From NCBI RefSeq assembly GCF_900142825.1, contig NZ_FRCH01000001.1:1364001-1428000 (forward strand): a DNA stretch of 64,000 nt, read 5' to 3'. The position numbers and the translations under genes are program-made. Positions 8,006 through 17,263 of the stretch are shown here, piece by piece (within the stretch, counting starts at the first letter, position 1; the number at the start of each line of letters is the position of its first letter). Under the pieces are notes generated by a model. It ran no database searches. It had not been told where the DNA came from and saw only the letters and a program-made list of their open reading frames with translations. Source of the DNA: Rhodanobacter sp. OK091. GTDB taxonomy: Bacteria; Pseudomonadota; Gammaproteobacteria; Xanthomonadales; Rhodanobacteraceae.

Positions 8006-8890
8006 ATGCTGACGATTCGCGATCTGTCGAAAACCTACGCCAACGGCGTAAGAGCATTGCGCGGCGTATCGCTGGATATTCCCAACGGCATGTTCGGCCT
8101 GCTCGGCCCGAACGGTGCGGGCAAGTCGTCGTTGATGCGCACGATCGCCACGCTGCAGGATCCGGACACGGGCACGATCAAGCTCGACGAGATGAACCTG
8201 CTCACCGACAAGCAGGCCACCCGTCGCCTGCTCGGCTATCTGCCGCAGGAGTTCGGCGTGTATCCGAAGGTCTCGGCCGAGGCGATGCTGGAACACTTCG
8301 CCGTGCTCAAGGGCGTCACCGTGAAGAGCGAACGGCGCGAACTGGTCGAGTCGCTGCTGCGCCAGGTGAACCTGTGGGACGTGCGCAAGCGCAAGCTCGG
8401 CACCTACTCCGGCGGCATGCGCCAGCGCTTCGGCATTGCCCAGGCGCTGATCGGCGATCCGCGCCTGGTGATCGTCGACGAGCCCACCGCGGGACTCGAT
8501 CCGGAGGAACGCAACCGCTTCCTCAACCTGCTCGCCGAGATCGGCGAACGCGTGGTGGTGATCCTCTCCACACATATCGTCGAGGACGTCACCGACCTGT
8601 GCTCGCGCATGGCCATCATCGGCCAGGGCCAGGTGCTGCTCACCGGCGAGCCGGTCGAGGCGATCCGTTCGCTGGATGGCCGCGTGTGGCGCCGCACGAT
8701 CGACAAGGTCGAACTGGACGGCTACCGCGCCCGCATGAACATCCTTTCCACCCGCCTCGCCGGCGGCCGCACTTTGCTGCACGTGCTGGCCGATTCCCTG
8801 CCGGAACAAGGTTTCGAACCCGTCACACCCGATCTGGAAGACGTCTACTTCGGCCGCCTGCGCGCGCAGGCGACAGCCAGGGCCGTCTGA
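8006..8890 (+). CDS. ABC transporter ATP-binding protein
   Basis: This 294-residue nucleotide-binding subunit has Walker A 'GPNGAGKSS' (from about residue 35), the signature 'YSGGMRQRFG', Walker B 'LVIVDEPTAGLDP' and the switch His in 'ILSTHIVEDV'. The C-terminal 80 residues are a family-specific extension. The ATG at 8006 follows CAGGAAGCAAG and matches the family's N-terminus; the open frame reaches back to 7793 without similarity. Forty bases later comes the permease/peptidase fusion, its evident membrane partner. The pair is divergent from aceF. The substrate is unknown. Confidence 0.95.
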   Translation: MLTIRDLSKTYANGVRALRGVSLDIPNGMFGLLGPNGAGKSSLMRTIATLQDPDTGTIKLDEMNLLTDKQATRRLLGYLPQEFGVYPKVSAEAMLEHFAVLKGVTVKSERRELVESLLRQVNLWDVRKRKLGTYSGGMRQRFGIAQALIGDPRLVIVDEPTAGLDPEERNRFLNLLAEIGERVVVILSTHIVEDVTDLCSRMAIIGQGQVLLTGEPVEAIRSLDGRVWRRTIDKVELDGYRARMNILSTRLAGGRTLLHVLADSLPEQGFEPVTPDLEDVYFGRLRAQATARAV

Positions 8891-8930
8891 CGCTCGCCAG
8901 CTTCTTCCGATACCGCGGACGGGAATAACG

Positions 8931-11900
8931 ATGTTCTTCGAGCCCACATTTTTCGAGATCTGCCGATTCGAGTTGCGCCAGCAGCTGAAGGCACCGCTGT
9001 TCTGGATCGTCGCTGCCATATTCGGTGCGCTCGCGTTTGCTCTGGTCAGCACCGACGCGGTGATCGTCGGCGGTGCCAGCGGCAATGTATTGCGCAATGC
9101 CCCGATGGTGATCGTCCGGCTGCTCAGTGTGCTCACCGTCCTCAGCGTCTTCCTGGTGACGATCTTCGTCGCCGGTGCGGCGCTGCGCGATTTCGACCAG
9201 CGCACTTCGGAGTTGTTTTTCACCACACCGATGAGCCGTGGCGCTTATCTCGGCGGCCGCTTCGTGGCCGGCTATCTGGCGGCGCTGGCGATCATGCTGA
9301 CCTGCGCACTGGGTGTGGCGGTCGGCGGCATGATGCCGTGGATCGATGCGGAGCGGCTGGGCCCGGCCAGCTGGCACGGTTATGCCTGGGCATTCGGCGT
9401 AATGGTGATGCCGGACATGTTGTTCATGGCCGCGCTGCTGTTCCTGATCGCGTCCACCACGCGTTCGTTGCTGGCCACTTACATCGGCCTGATCGTCTAC
9501 ATCGTGCTGAACTTCATCGTTGGCCTGCTGACCCGGGACGTCAACAATCATTTCATCGCTGCCATGCTCGATCCGTTCGGCGGCCGTACCCTGGCCCTGG
9601 TCACGCGGTACTGGTCGGCGGATCAGGCCAATCACGAGCTGCCGGCGCTATCCGGCGTGCTGCTGTTCAACCGGCTGCTGTGGGGCGCTATCAGCGTGGT
9701 CATGCTTGGGGCCGCCGTGGCGCTGTTCCGGCCCGATCGCGAGGGTCTGCAGCTACCGCGACGCAAGCAGCGGGCGGAGCCACCGATGCTGCTTCCGCAA
9801 GCCCAGGCCGCCACGCTGATCATGCCCAGGGTGCGACTGGCCGCCGACCTGCGTGCGCACCTGTCGCAACTGCACACGCAGTTTGCGTTCGACACACTCG
9901 GCGTGCTGCGCGGCGTGCCATTCCTGATCATGCTGGCGCTGGGCTTGCTCAATCTATTTTTCGCGCTGGCGCTGTCCAGCCAGATCTATGGCACCGCCAC
10001 CTGGCCGGTGACGCATCAGGTGCTGGAAGGCGTGCATGGCAGCTTCCAGTGGCTGCTGTACATCATCATCACGTTCTATGCCGGCGAACTGGTATGGCGC
10101 GAACGCAGCCAGCACTCGGCCGAGGTCAGCGACGCGTTTCCGGTACCGGACTGGGTGCCGCTGATCGCCAAGCTGGGGGCGCTGCTGGCGGTGATCGCAA
10201 CGTTTCTGCTGATTGGCGCCGTGGTGGGCATCGGCTGGCAATTGAGCCACGGCTATACCCATCTGGAGCTGGGCCTGTATCTGGCGACACTGGCCCTGGA
10301 TGCGGTCCCGTTCGTGCTGCTGGCAGTGCTGGCGCTGTTCCTGCAGGTGATGTCGAACGACAAGTTCCTCGGTTATCTGCTGACCATCGTGTGGCTGGTG
10401 CTCAGCACGATCGGCTTCGGCCTGCTGCACTGGGACCATAACCTGTACAACTATGGCAGTGCGCCGGACGTGCCGTATTCGGACATGAACGGTTTCGGCC
10501 ATTTCCTCGAGGCTGCGCTGTGGTTCGACTTCTACTGGGCCAGCTGCGCCGTGGCGTTGCTGGTGCTGGCCGCACTGTTCTGGGTGCGCGGCACCGATCA
10601 AGCCTGGCCTGACCGGCTGCGCGAAGCGCGGGCGCGCCTGCACGCACCGGCAAAGATCGCACTGGCCGCTGCATGGCTGGCATTCATCGGCAGCGGCATC
10701 TGGATCTACTACAACACCAACGTGCTCAACCACTACCAGAGCAGCGCGGCACAGACGAAACAGCACGCCGACTACGAGAAGAAGTACGCGAAGTACAAGG
10801 ACCTGCCGCAGCCACGCATCACCGCGGTGAAAGCGGACGTGGATATCCACCCATATCAGCGCAGGCTGGATATCCGCGGCCACTACACCTTGGTCAACAA
10901 GACCGCCGCACCGATCAGCGAACTGCACGTGAACTACACCGACGGCTTCAGACTGGAGTCGCTGACGTTCGCACCGCACGACACAGTGAGCGTGGACAAG
11001 CAGCTCGGCTACACCATCTACCGGCTGAAGACCCCGCTGGCGCCGGGCGCGTCGATGAATTTCGACTTCACGCTGGAATATGCACCGAAGGGTTTCACCA
11101 ACAGTCCGGAAGGTAGTTTCCTCGCCCACAACGGCACCTTCTTCAACAACACCGTGATGCCGCAGTTCGGCTACCAGACCCAGGAGCAGCTCACCGACCG
11201 CAACGACCGCCGCAAATATGGACTCTCCGCCGAAGTGCCGCGGATGCCGAAGTTGGGCGACGAGAAGGCCCGCGCGAACACCTACATCAGCAACGACGCG
11301 GACTGGATCAGCTTCGACACCACCGTCTCCACCGCCGCCGACCAGATAGCCGTGGCGCCGGGCTATCTGCAGAAAGAATGGACGGCGAACGGCCGGCATT
11401 ACTTCCACTACACCATGACTCAGACAGGAATGGATCAGCCGATGCTGCCGTTCTTCTCCTATCTGTCGGCGCGCTACGCGGTGAAGCGCGAGACGTGGAA
11501 GGGCGTGGACATCGCGGTGTACTACAACCCGGCGCATGCGTGGAACGTGGAGCGGATGATCCAGGGTGCCAAGGATGCGCTGGACTATGACGACGCGAAC
11601 TTCACGCCGTACCAGTTCCATCAATTGCGCATCCTGGAGTTCCCGAACTACATAAGCATCGCGCAGTCGTTTGCCAATACGATTCCGTTCTCCGAATCGG
11701 TCGGCTTCATCGCCGACCTGCGTGATCCGTCCAAGATCGACTACCCCTACTACATCACTGCCCACGAAGTGGCGCACCAGTGGTGGGCACACCGGGTGAT
11801 CGGCGCGAACATGCAGGGCTCGACCATGCTCAGCGAATCGCTGGCGCAGTACTCCGCGCTGATGGTGATGAAGCACAAGTACGGCGGCGATCAGATGCGC

Positions 11901-12548
11901 AAGTTCCTGAAGTACGAACTGGACGGCTACCTGACGGGACGCGCCACCGAGAAACTGGCCGAGGAGCCACTGGCCAAAGTGGAGAACCAGCAATACATCC
12001 ACTACAAGAAAGGTTCACTGGTGTTCTATGCGCTGCAGGATTACGTCGGCGAGGCCACGCTCGACGCGATGCTGAAGCAGTTCCTGATCGACAAGGGTTT
12101 CCAGCAGCCGCCATACACCACATCACAAGAGTTCATGGACGCGCTGACCAAGGCCGTCGGGTCGAAGTGGCAGCCGCTGCTGGATGACTTCTTCTGGAAG
12201 ATCACCTTGTTCGACAACCGCATCACCGACGCCACCGCGAAGAAGCTGCCGAACGGCAAGTACGAAGTCACCCTGAGCGTGCACGCCAGCAAGGTCTACG
12301 TCGACGGCACCGGCAAGGAGACTGCGGCAAAGCCAGGCATCCCGATCGAGATCGGCGTGTTCGCCGCCTCGCCCGGTGCCGGCAAGGACGGCAAGCCGCT
12401 GTATCTGCAAAAGCGCCTGCTGCCGGACGGCGACAGCACGATCACCGTAACCGTCGACAGCCTGCCCGCGCTGGCCGGCATCGATCCGTACAACGAACTG
12501 ATCGACAAGGTTTCCAGCGACAACCGCCGTGCCGTGACGCTGCAGTAG
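8931..12548 (+). CDS. ABC-2 type permease fused to M1-family metallopeptidase-like domain
   Basis: This 1205-residue protein joins an ABC-2 permease (residues 1-600) to an M1 aminopeptidase-like region (about 630-1200). The permease part has around a dozen hydrophobic segments in two clusters, split by an Arg-rich loop near 270-320. The peptidase part has the zinc motif 'HEVAHQWW' at 945-952. The third ligand is likely E969 in 'LSESLAQY', giving a His-to-Glu gap of 19 residues rather than the usual 18. The GAMEN motif that binds a free N-terminus is not visible before the zinc motif ('SFANTIPFSES' instead). Such fusions are known from genomes but poorly studied. With the ATPase upstream it may export or process peptides at the membrane. 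Confidence 0.92.
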   Translation: MFFEPTFFEICRFELRQQLKAPLFWIVAAIFGALAFALVSTDAVIVGGASGNVLRNAPMVIVRLLSVLTVLSVFLVTIFVAGAALRDFDQRTSELFFTTPMSRGAYLGGRFVAGYLAALAIMLTCALGVAVGGMMPWIDAERLGPASWHGYAWAFGVMVMPDMLFMAALLFLIASTTRSLLATYIGLIVYIVLNFIVGLLTRDVNNHFIAAMLDPFGGRTLALVTRYWSADQANHELPALSGVLLFNRLLWGAISVVMLGAAVALFRPDREGLQLPRRKQRAEPPMLLPQAQAATLIMPRVRLAADLRAHLSQLHTQFAFDTLGVLRGVPFLIMLALGLLNLFFALALSSQIYGTATWPVTHQVLEGVHGSFQWLLYIIITFYAGELVWRERSQHSAEVSDAFPVPDWVPLIAKLGALLAVIATFLLIGAVVGIGWQLSHGYTHLELGLYLATLALDAVPFVLLAVLALFLQVMSNDKFLGYLLTIVWLVLSTIGFGLLHWDHNLYNYGSAPDVPYSDMNGFGHFLEAALWFDFYWASCAVALLVLAALFWVRGTDQAWPDRLREARARLHAPAKIALAAAWLAFIGSGIWIYYNTNVLNHYQSSAAQTKQHADYEKKYAKYKDLPQPRITAVKADVDIHPYQRRLDIRGHYTLVNKTAAPISELHVNYTDGFRLESLTFAPHDTVSVDKQLGYTIYRLKTPLAPGASMNFDFTLEYAPKGFTNSPEGSFLAHNGTFFNNTVMPQFGYQTQEQLTDRNDRRKYGLSAEVPRMPKLGDEKARANTYISNDADWISFDTTVSTAADQIAVAPGYLQKEWTANGRHYFHYTMTQTGMDQPMLPFFSYLSARYAVKRETWKGVDIAVYYNPAHAWNVERMIQGAKDALDYDDANFTPYQFHQLRILEFPNYISIAQSFANTIPFSESVGFIADLRDPSKIDYPYYITAHEVAHQWWAHRVIGANMQGSTMLSESLAQYSALMVMKHKYGGDQMRKFLKYELDGYLTGRATEKLAEEPLAKVENQQYIHYKKGSLVFYALQDYVGEATLDAMLKQFLIDKGFQQPPYTTSQEFMDALTKAVGSKWQPLLDDFFWKITLFDNRITDATAKKLPNGKYEVTLSVHASKVYVDGTGKETAAKPGIPIEIGVFAASPGAGKDGKPLYLQKRLLPDGDSTITVTVDSLPALAGIDPYNELIDKVSSDNRRAVTLQ

Positions 12549-12550
12549 AT

Positions 12551-13423
12551 TCAGCCGGCTTTCGGTGCGATCGATGGCGTGCCCCGCACCAGCGCGATCT
12601 CCTGCGGCCCCGCCGTCACGCTGATCTGCCGCGCGTCGATCTGCTGCTTGATCGCACGCCACAGGTCGGTCTGAACGTTCCAGCTGTCGCCACTGCCGGT
12701 CCAGCCGCGCAACACCAGGTTTACGGTCTGTACGGCCAGGCTTTCGATCCACACGCCCGGCGCCGGATCTTTCAGCACGCGCTTGTCCGCCTCGATCAGT
12801 CGAGTAATCGTCGCGATCACTTTGTCGGTATCGTCGCGGTAAGCGATGCCGAACTTCAGCTCGAAGCGCCGCGTGCCACGCCGGTTGAAGTTGACGATGG
12901 CGTCGCTGCCGATCTTTCCATTCGGCACGATCGCCTCGCGGTTGTCCGGCAGAATCAGCAAGGTGTGCATGAGGTTGAGGCTTCCCACCGTGCCTTCGAC
13001 GCCACCTGCGGTGACGTAATCGCCGACGCGAAATGGCCGGAACACGGCCAGCAGCACGCCCCAGGCCAGGTTGCTGAGCGAGCCCTGCAGCGCCAGTCCG
13101 ATCGCCAGCCCGGCGGTACCGAGCGCGGCGACCATCGGTGCCGACGGTACGCCCAGCACGCCCAACGCGGTGACCACCAGCAGAGCGATCAGCACGCCGT
13201 AGATCAGATTGCGCAAAAAGCCGCTGAGCGTGGAGTCGAAGCTGGCCCGACCCAGTGCGCCCTGCGCGAAATTCGCCAGCCGACGCGCGATCCACATCCC
13301 GACCAGCAGCACCAGCAAGGCGCCAATCAGATGCAGCCCCATCTGTACCGCCTGATCGGTGTAGGCGGAAACATCGTGAGTCGTGGGAACTGCCGCCATC
13401 GACCTGGCGGAAACATCGAGCAT
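12551..13423 (-). CDS. Small MscS-family mechanosensitive channel
   Basis: This 290-residue inner-membrane protein has three transmembrane helices: about residues 28-48, 72-92, and the pore helix 95-122 with the Gly/Ala pattern 'AALGTAGLAIGLALQGSLSN'. The MscS beta domain ('FRVGDYVTAGGVEGTVGSL', 'VPNGKIGSDAIVNFNRRG') and the alpha/beta C-terminal domain follow. The length equals E. coli MscS. GGGAG lies eight bases before the ATG. It is a second MscS paralogue next to the one in the pyruvate dehydrogenase operon. Its stop codon lies two bases from the convergent ABC-M1 gene, with no terminator between them. Confidence 0.94.
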   Translation of the reverse strand: MLDVSARSMAAVPTTHDVSAYTDQAVQMGLHLIGALLVLLVGMWIARRLANFAQGALGRASFDSTLSGFLRNLIYGVLIALLVVTALGVLGVPSAPMVAALGTAGLAIGLALQGSLSNLAWGVLLAVFRPFRVGDYVTAGGVEGTVGSLNLMHTLLILPDNREAIVPNGKIGSDAIVNFNRRGTRRFELKFGIAYRDDTDKVIATITRLIEADKRVLKDPAPGVWIESLAVQTVNLVLRGWTGSGDSWNVQTDLWRAIKQQIDARQISVTAGPQEIALVRGTPSIAPKAG

Positions 13424-13522
13424 GGCTTTGTCTCCCGCAGAAAACCGGGGCTCAGCCTAACAGGAGAAATAGGAAAGCTCCGCCATCGCGCCCGATGCCG
13501 TAACGTTCCAATGCACCATCAG

Positions 13523-14767
13523 TCACAAGACCGATGATTCCTGCAGCTTCCGACGCAGGTGGCGCAACGAAATCGTCTCCCACAGCGCCACCAGCGCCAG
13601 CACCAAGGTTGTTGCCAATCCCAGCGCGAGCACGCTCAGCGGTTTCCAGGCGACGGCGACGGCCAGTGCCGCCAGCAAACCCATGCCGACCAGATGCGAC
13701 AGTGGCAGGTTGGTGCTGTTCACCGTTTTCTTGAACCAGGCATTGCCCAGCAGATAGAGCGCCGGACCACCGATCAGCACCGCGCTGCCGATCGCATCGG
13801 CATGCTGCGAGGCATCGTGAAGCGTCAGTTCATCGGCCACCGCGCTGACGATGATGCCGGCCACGATAAGCAGATGCAGATACGTGTAGGCGATCCGTGC
13901 CGTACGGCCCGGATCCGACGCATGTCTGATTGCCACACTGCCGCGCTCGGCGCCGAGATCGAAATAGATCCACCACATCGCCACGCTGCCCACGAAAGCA
14001 CTGACGAACGCCAGCAGCGCCTGCGGCTGCGACAAGGTGTCGGCGAAGCTCGACCCGGTCACCAGCACCGACTCGCCCAGCGCAATGATCACGAACTGAC
14101 TGCAGCGCTCGGCCAGATGGCCACCGTCGATGTCCCAGTCGGCGGTGCTCGACCGACCCAGGCCGGGCACCGGGAACGCCAGCGCCGGCCCGATGTATTC
14201 CAAGGTCAGGGCAACGATCCAGCACCACGCACGCCATTGGCCATCCAGCCATCCGCCCGCCAGCCACAGCACACCCGAGGTCGCCAGCCATACCGTGATG
14301 CGTTGGAAGTTGCGCGTGTTTGCCGGTGCGGCATCGCCCAGCGCCCACAGCATGAACAAGGTGCGCCCCACCTGCATGAACACATAAGCGCCGGCAAACA
14401 ACAGGCCGCGGCCGGCGAAGGCATCCGGCAGCGCGATCGACAGCAGCAGCCCGGCCAGCGTCAGCATCAGCAGCAACAGCCGCACCAGCGGGCGTTCCGG
14501 ATCGAGCCAGTTGGTGACCCAGCTGGTGAACACCCACACCCACCACACCGCCAGGAACAGCAGCAGCACCTGCGAGGCGCTGACCAGGTTCAGGCCATGC
14601 AGCAGCGTGTGCGACAACTGGGTCACCGCATAGACGAACACCAGATCGAAGAACAATTCGATATTGGTGACGTGTGCGCCTGCCGCACGGCTGCGCAGGA
14701 GGCTGCGCCGTGCAGGCAGGCTGACGGGATTGGCGGATGCGTGAATGCTCAAGGCGATCTCCGGCAT
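13523..14767 (-). CDS. Low temperature requirement protein A (LtrA) family membrane protein
   Basis: This 414-residue polytopic protein has about eleven to twelve hydrophobic helices. Two family signatures are visible: 'FFDLVFVYAVTQLSHTLL' in the first helix and 'HLAERCSQFVIIALGES' in the middle. LtrA proteins were named from a Listeria cold-growth mutant, and their molecular function is not established. I chose the ATG at 14767; the open frame extends 21 codons upstream into unlikely sequence. It precedes the small MscS gene on the same strand with a gap of 99 bases and no clear terminator. Confidence 0.9.
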   Translation of the reverse strand: MPEIALSIHASANPVSLPARRSLLRSRAAGAHVTNIELFFDLVFVYAVTQLSHTLLHGLNLVSASQVLLLFLAVWWVWVFTSWVTNWLDPERPLVRLLLLMLTLAGLLLSIALPDAFAGRGLLFAGAYVFMQVGRTLFMLWALGDAAPANTRNFQRITVWLATSGVLWLAGGWLDGQWRAWCWIVALTLEYIGPALAFPVPGLGRSSTADWDIDGGHLAERCSQFVIIALGESVLVTGSSFADTLSQPQALLAFVSAFVGSVAMWWIYFDLGAERGSVAIRHASDPGRTARIAYTYLHLLIVAGIIVSAVADELTLHDASQHADAIGSAVLIGGPALYLLGNAWFKKTVNSTNLPLSHLVGMGLLAALAVAVAWKPLSVLALGLATTLVLALVALWETISLRHLRRKLQESSVL

Positions 14768-14816
14768 GGATGCGCCTTTATCGCATGACCACCCCGATGC
14801 AGTCACACGGCTCTGC

Positions 14817-15125
14817 TCAGAGCCGATCATCCTCGATGTCGCTGACCCGGCCGTCGACGATCGTCACCACGGTGACATGGCCGTCGCGGCGATAGCGCCA
14901 TTGTTCGCCGCCCTGATCTTTGCTCGCCACGCGAACGCCGCCGCGACCGCTGCTGCGGCTGCGCGAAACGCGCTTGTGCGATTTTGACGAGGGCTTGCCC
15001 AGCAGCTCGGTGACACGCTCGCGGCTGTCGCCGGCCGTGAGTACCTGGTTGCCCACGCGCAGCGTGCTGGACGCATGGACCGTGGCGCTGAATGCGAACA
15101 GGATGACGATGAGACGAAGACGCAT
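14817..15125 (-). CDS. Secreted DUF2845 family protein
   Basis: This 102-residue protein has a signal peptide (residues 1-18, ending 'ATVHA'). The mature start 'STLRVGNQVLTAGDSRERV' is the DUF2845 signature, followed by 'LLGKPSSK' and a basic Ser/Arg-rich insert before the final beta strands ('VTVVTIVDGRVSDIE'). It is periplasmic by prediction and its function is unknown. The Ser/Arg-rich insert (residues about 47-64) is probably disordered. Confidence 0.8.
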   Translation of the reverse strand: MRLRLIVILFAFSATVHASSTLRVGNQVLTAGDSRERVTELLGKPSSKSHKRVSRSRSSGRGGVRVASKDQGGEQWRYRRDGHVTVVTIVDGRVSDIEDDRL

Positions 15126-15192
15126 GACCCTCTCCCTGGCTGGTTGAAATCCGAAAATCCGTTTCGCTGCGCCAGCCCGTCTTCCCGTTAAT

Positions 15193-15768
15193 TCAGAAGC
15201 CGGAACCAGGCTGGGCCAGATAGATCACCTCTTCCGGCGTACTGGCCCGGCCAAGCACAGCATTGCGGTGTGGAAAGCGGCCGAAGCGTGCTATCACGTC
15301 GCGATGCCGCCGAGCATAATCGAGAAAATCCTCGAAACGTTTACGCTGCGGCGGTGGCACTTCCGCGCAAAGCGCCTCGAACAATGCCACCGATCGCTGC
15401 TGCAAAGCCTTGTCCTCGGCATGCTCCAGCGGCAGGTAGGCGAACATGCGCTGCAACGGCGGAAGTTGACGGTCATCTCCGCGAGCGATACCTGACAAGG
15501 CGACGCGCTGTGCGCTGGCGTCCTGCGCCCATGCGCGCGAGTCGCCGCGATAAAGGTTGCGCGGGAACTGGTCCAACAGGATCAACAGCGCCAGCCAGCC
15601 CAGCGGGTCGAGCGCCCAGCCATCCAGCTGTCCATTCGCTGCGGCGTCTGCCACGCTGCCGAAACGCTCGTGCATCTGGGCATCGAACGCCGCATCGGCG
15701 GCAAACCAGTGTGCGGCGCTCGTATCGGCAAACCAGAAATCCAGGACGTCATGCGCGGTAACGGGCAT
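15193..15768 (-). CDS. DUF924 family protein
   Basis: This 191-residue, mostly helical protein has the family marks 'DVLDFWF' at the N-terminus, 'LALLILLDQFPRNLYRG' near 80-97 and 'FEDFLDYARRHRDVIARFGRFPHRN' in the C-terminal third. DUF924 proteins have a TPR-like fold and no assigned function. They are cytosolic (no signal peptide). It stands alone on the minus strand 36 bases after the gene that starts at 16245. Confidence 0.9.
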   Translation of the reverse strand: MPVTAHDVLDFWFADTSAAHWFAADAAFDAQMHERFGSVADAAANGQLDGWALDPLGWLALLILLDQFPRNLYRGDSRAWAQDASAQRVALSGIARGDDRQLPPLQRMFAYLPLEHAEDKALQQRSVALFEALCAEVPPPQRKRFEDFLDYARRHRDVIARFGRFPHRNAVLGRASTPEEVIYLAQPGSGF

Positions 15769-15804
15769 CAGCGCTCCCTTTAAGTGGTGCGCGTTAGAGG
15801 AGCG

Positions 15805-16245
15805 TCAGTGGTGCGCGGTACCGGCCAGGCTATGCATATCCAGATGGATACCGCGCAGGCGCGGCAGCTGCCGGCGCAAGGCCAATGCCGACTCAGCCGG
15901 CGCATCGGCAATGGCCTGCTCGAACGCATGCAGCAATGCACTTTCCTGATGCGCCAGCGCGCGGATCCATGCGCTGTCACGACTACTGGCCGCATGTACC
16001 AGCCAGCTGGCCAGATGGCGGCGGACGGCGCCACGCCAGGTGCCATGCTCACTCGGCTTGCCGTCGTGGGCGCGCAGTTGAGCCTGCAGGTCGGCGATCA
16101 GCAGATCCAGCGTCTGCATGTTTTCATGCAGCACCATGCGCAAGCCCGGTTCGCACCCCATCGCGGCACGCCGATAAAGCCGACGCAGGTCGATGCTGCG
16201 CCGTATCAAGGCATTGCAAGTGGATGGCACGATGTACGTCGACAT
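15805..16245 (-). CDS. PA2169-type four-helix-bundle protein (DUF2383-like)
   Basis: This 146-residue helical protein has the pattern of the PA2169/DUF2383 group. There is an N-terminal helix pair with 'CNALIRRSIDLRRLYRRAA', then a middle helix with conserved acidic and His positions ('HENMQTLDLLIADLQAQL'), then two amphipathic helices. The group is ferritin-like in fold and often stress induced, with unknown function. The ascription is by overall pattern, so moderate. An in-frame downstream Met at residue 29 is a possible alternative start. Confidence 0.62.
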   Translation of the reverse strand: MSTYIVPSTCNALIRRSIDLRRLYRRAAMGCEPGLRMVLHENMQTLDLLIADLQAQLRAHDGKPSEHGTWRGAVRRHLASWLVHAASSRDSAWIRALAHQESALLHAFEQAIADAPAESALALRRQLPRLRGIHLDMHSLAGTAHH

Positions 16246-16383
16246 GGCCGCTTTTTTGCCGAATCATGAGTGGAACACGGCCCCATCGTCGCTCGTGCCC
16301 ACTTAGCCGCAGATAAACCTGGGTGTATCTGCCTGACAACAGTCAGCTCACGGTGGGGGCCCCGCATGCCGGGGCGAGGGTGC

Positions 16384-17136
16384 TCATTGCCCCAATTGCA
16401 GCAGGTTCAACGGCTGACCGTTGCTGCCGCGCACGCCTTGCTGCAACTCGGCAAGCCGCCGGATCGACGGGCACAACGCCTCGATCTGCGGGCGCAAAGC
16501 CTGCATTCGCCGCTGCATGCGCGGTTGCAGCTCGGTAGCGAGATCCGCCGCCCGATCACGCAGGCGGGCCGCGGTATCCATATCGCCACCCAGTGCCGCA
16601 TTGATCGCCTGCTGGCCCAGATCGGCTGCCAGCAAGGGCAGCAGATCGGCGCCAATCTGATTCATGGCCTGATCGCTGGCATCGCCCTGCCAGTCATGCG
16701 TGCTCTGGCTGACCGAGATGCGCCGCTTGAGCTCGCTGGCGTGCGCACTCAATCGACGGTTGAACTCGGCGCGGGTATCAGCACCCAGACCCATGCCATC
16801 GGCCTCGGCGCGCATCCCCTGCACCGCCATGTCCACTCCGTTCTGCGCCACCGTGCGCACCCGCGGCGCCAGTGCGCGCAGTTCACGCTCGAACAGCGCC
16901 AGCCGATCCTGGTTCTCCGCATTCAGCTGCACCGTTGCGCCATCGGTACGCAGCGCCCCTTGCTGCAGTTCGGCGTGAAACGGCGCCGGCGCCGCCCGGT
17001 CGAACAGCAGACTGTCGGTTTTCAAGGTCAGGTCATAGCTGCTGCTGGCATGACAGGTTGCGGCCAGATCCTGCGCGCGCACGGGCAGCGCGGCCGACAG
17101 CGACAACAGGACGACAGACAAACGAAGCACGCGCAT
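16384..17136 (-). CDS. Secreted DUF2884 (YggN-like) family protein
   Basis: This 250-residue protein has a signal peptide (MRVLRLSVVLLSLSAALPVRA), then 'CHASSSYDLTLKTDSLLFD' followed by a long helical region. The arrangement matches the periplasmic YggN/DUF2884 group, which has no known function. I start at the ATG at 17136 because the signal peptide begins there; the frame extends 17 codons upstream without support. A GC-rich hairpin (16359-16375) lies just beyond the stop codon but has no T-run. Confidence 0.75.
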   Translation of the reverse strand: MRVLRLSVVLLSLSAALPVRAQDLAATCHASSSYDLTLKTDSLLFDRAAPAPFHAELQQGALRTDGATVQLNAENQDRLALFERELRALAPRVRTVAQNGVDMAVQGMRAEADGMGLGADTRAEFNRRLSAHASELKRRISVSQSTHDWQGDASDQAMNQIGADLLPLLAADLGQQAINAALGGDMDTAARLRDRAADLATELQPRMQRRMQALRPQIEALCPSIRRLAELQQGVRGSNGQPLNLLQLGQ

Positions 17137-17220
17137 CGACTGGATTTCCGTAAACGATGCGTCAAGCGATACCTTCTCACGCACCAACCCATGCTGAATG
17201 CGGCAGCCGGGCCGAAACGA

Positions 17221-17245
17221 AAACGCCCCGCAGAGCGGGGCGTTT
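17221..17245 (-). terminator. Intrinsic terminator after the TonB-like gene
   Basis: The stem AAACGCCCCGC/GCGGGGCGTTT with a three-base loop is 11 bp and perfect. On the minus strand it is followed by a T-rich stretch. It lies directly downstream of the gene ending at 17264 and upstream of the DUF2884 gene, so it separates the two transcripts. Confidence 0.88.
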
Positions 17246-17263
17246 GTGGCGGCACTGGGCAGC

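Noticed and set aside
9954-12002. 682-codon minus-strand open frame under the ABC-M1 fusion
   Set aside because: It is antisense to the zinc-motif domain and gives no recognisable protein.
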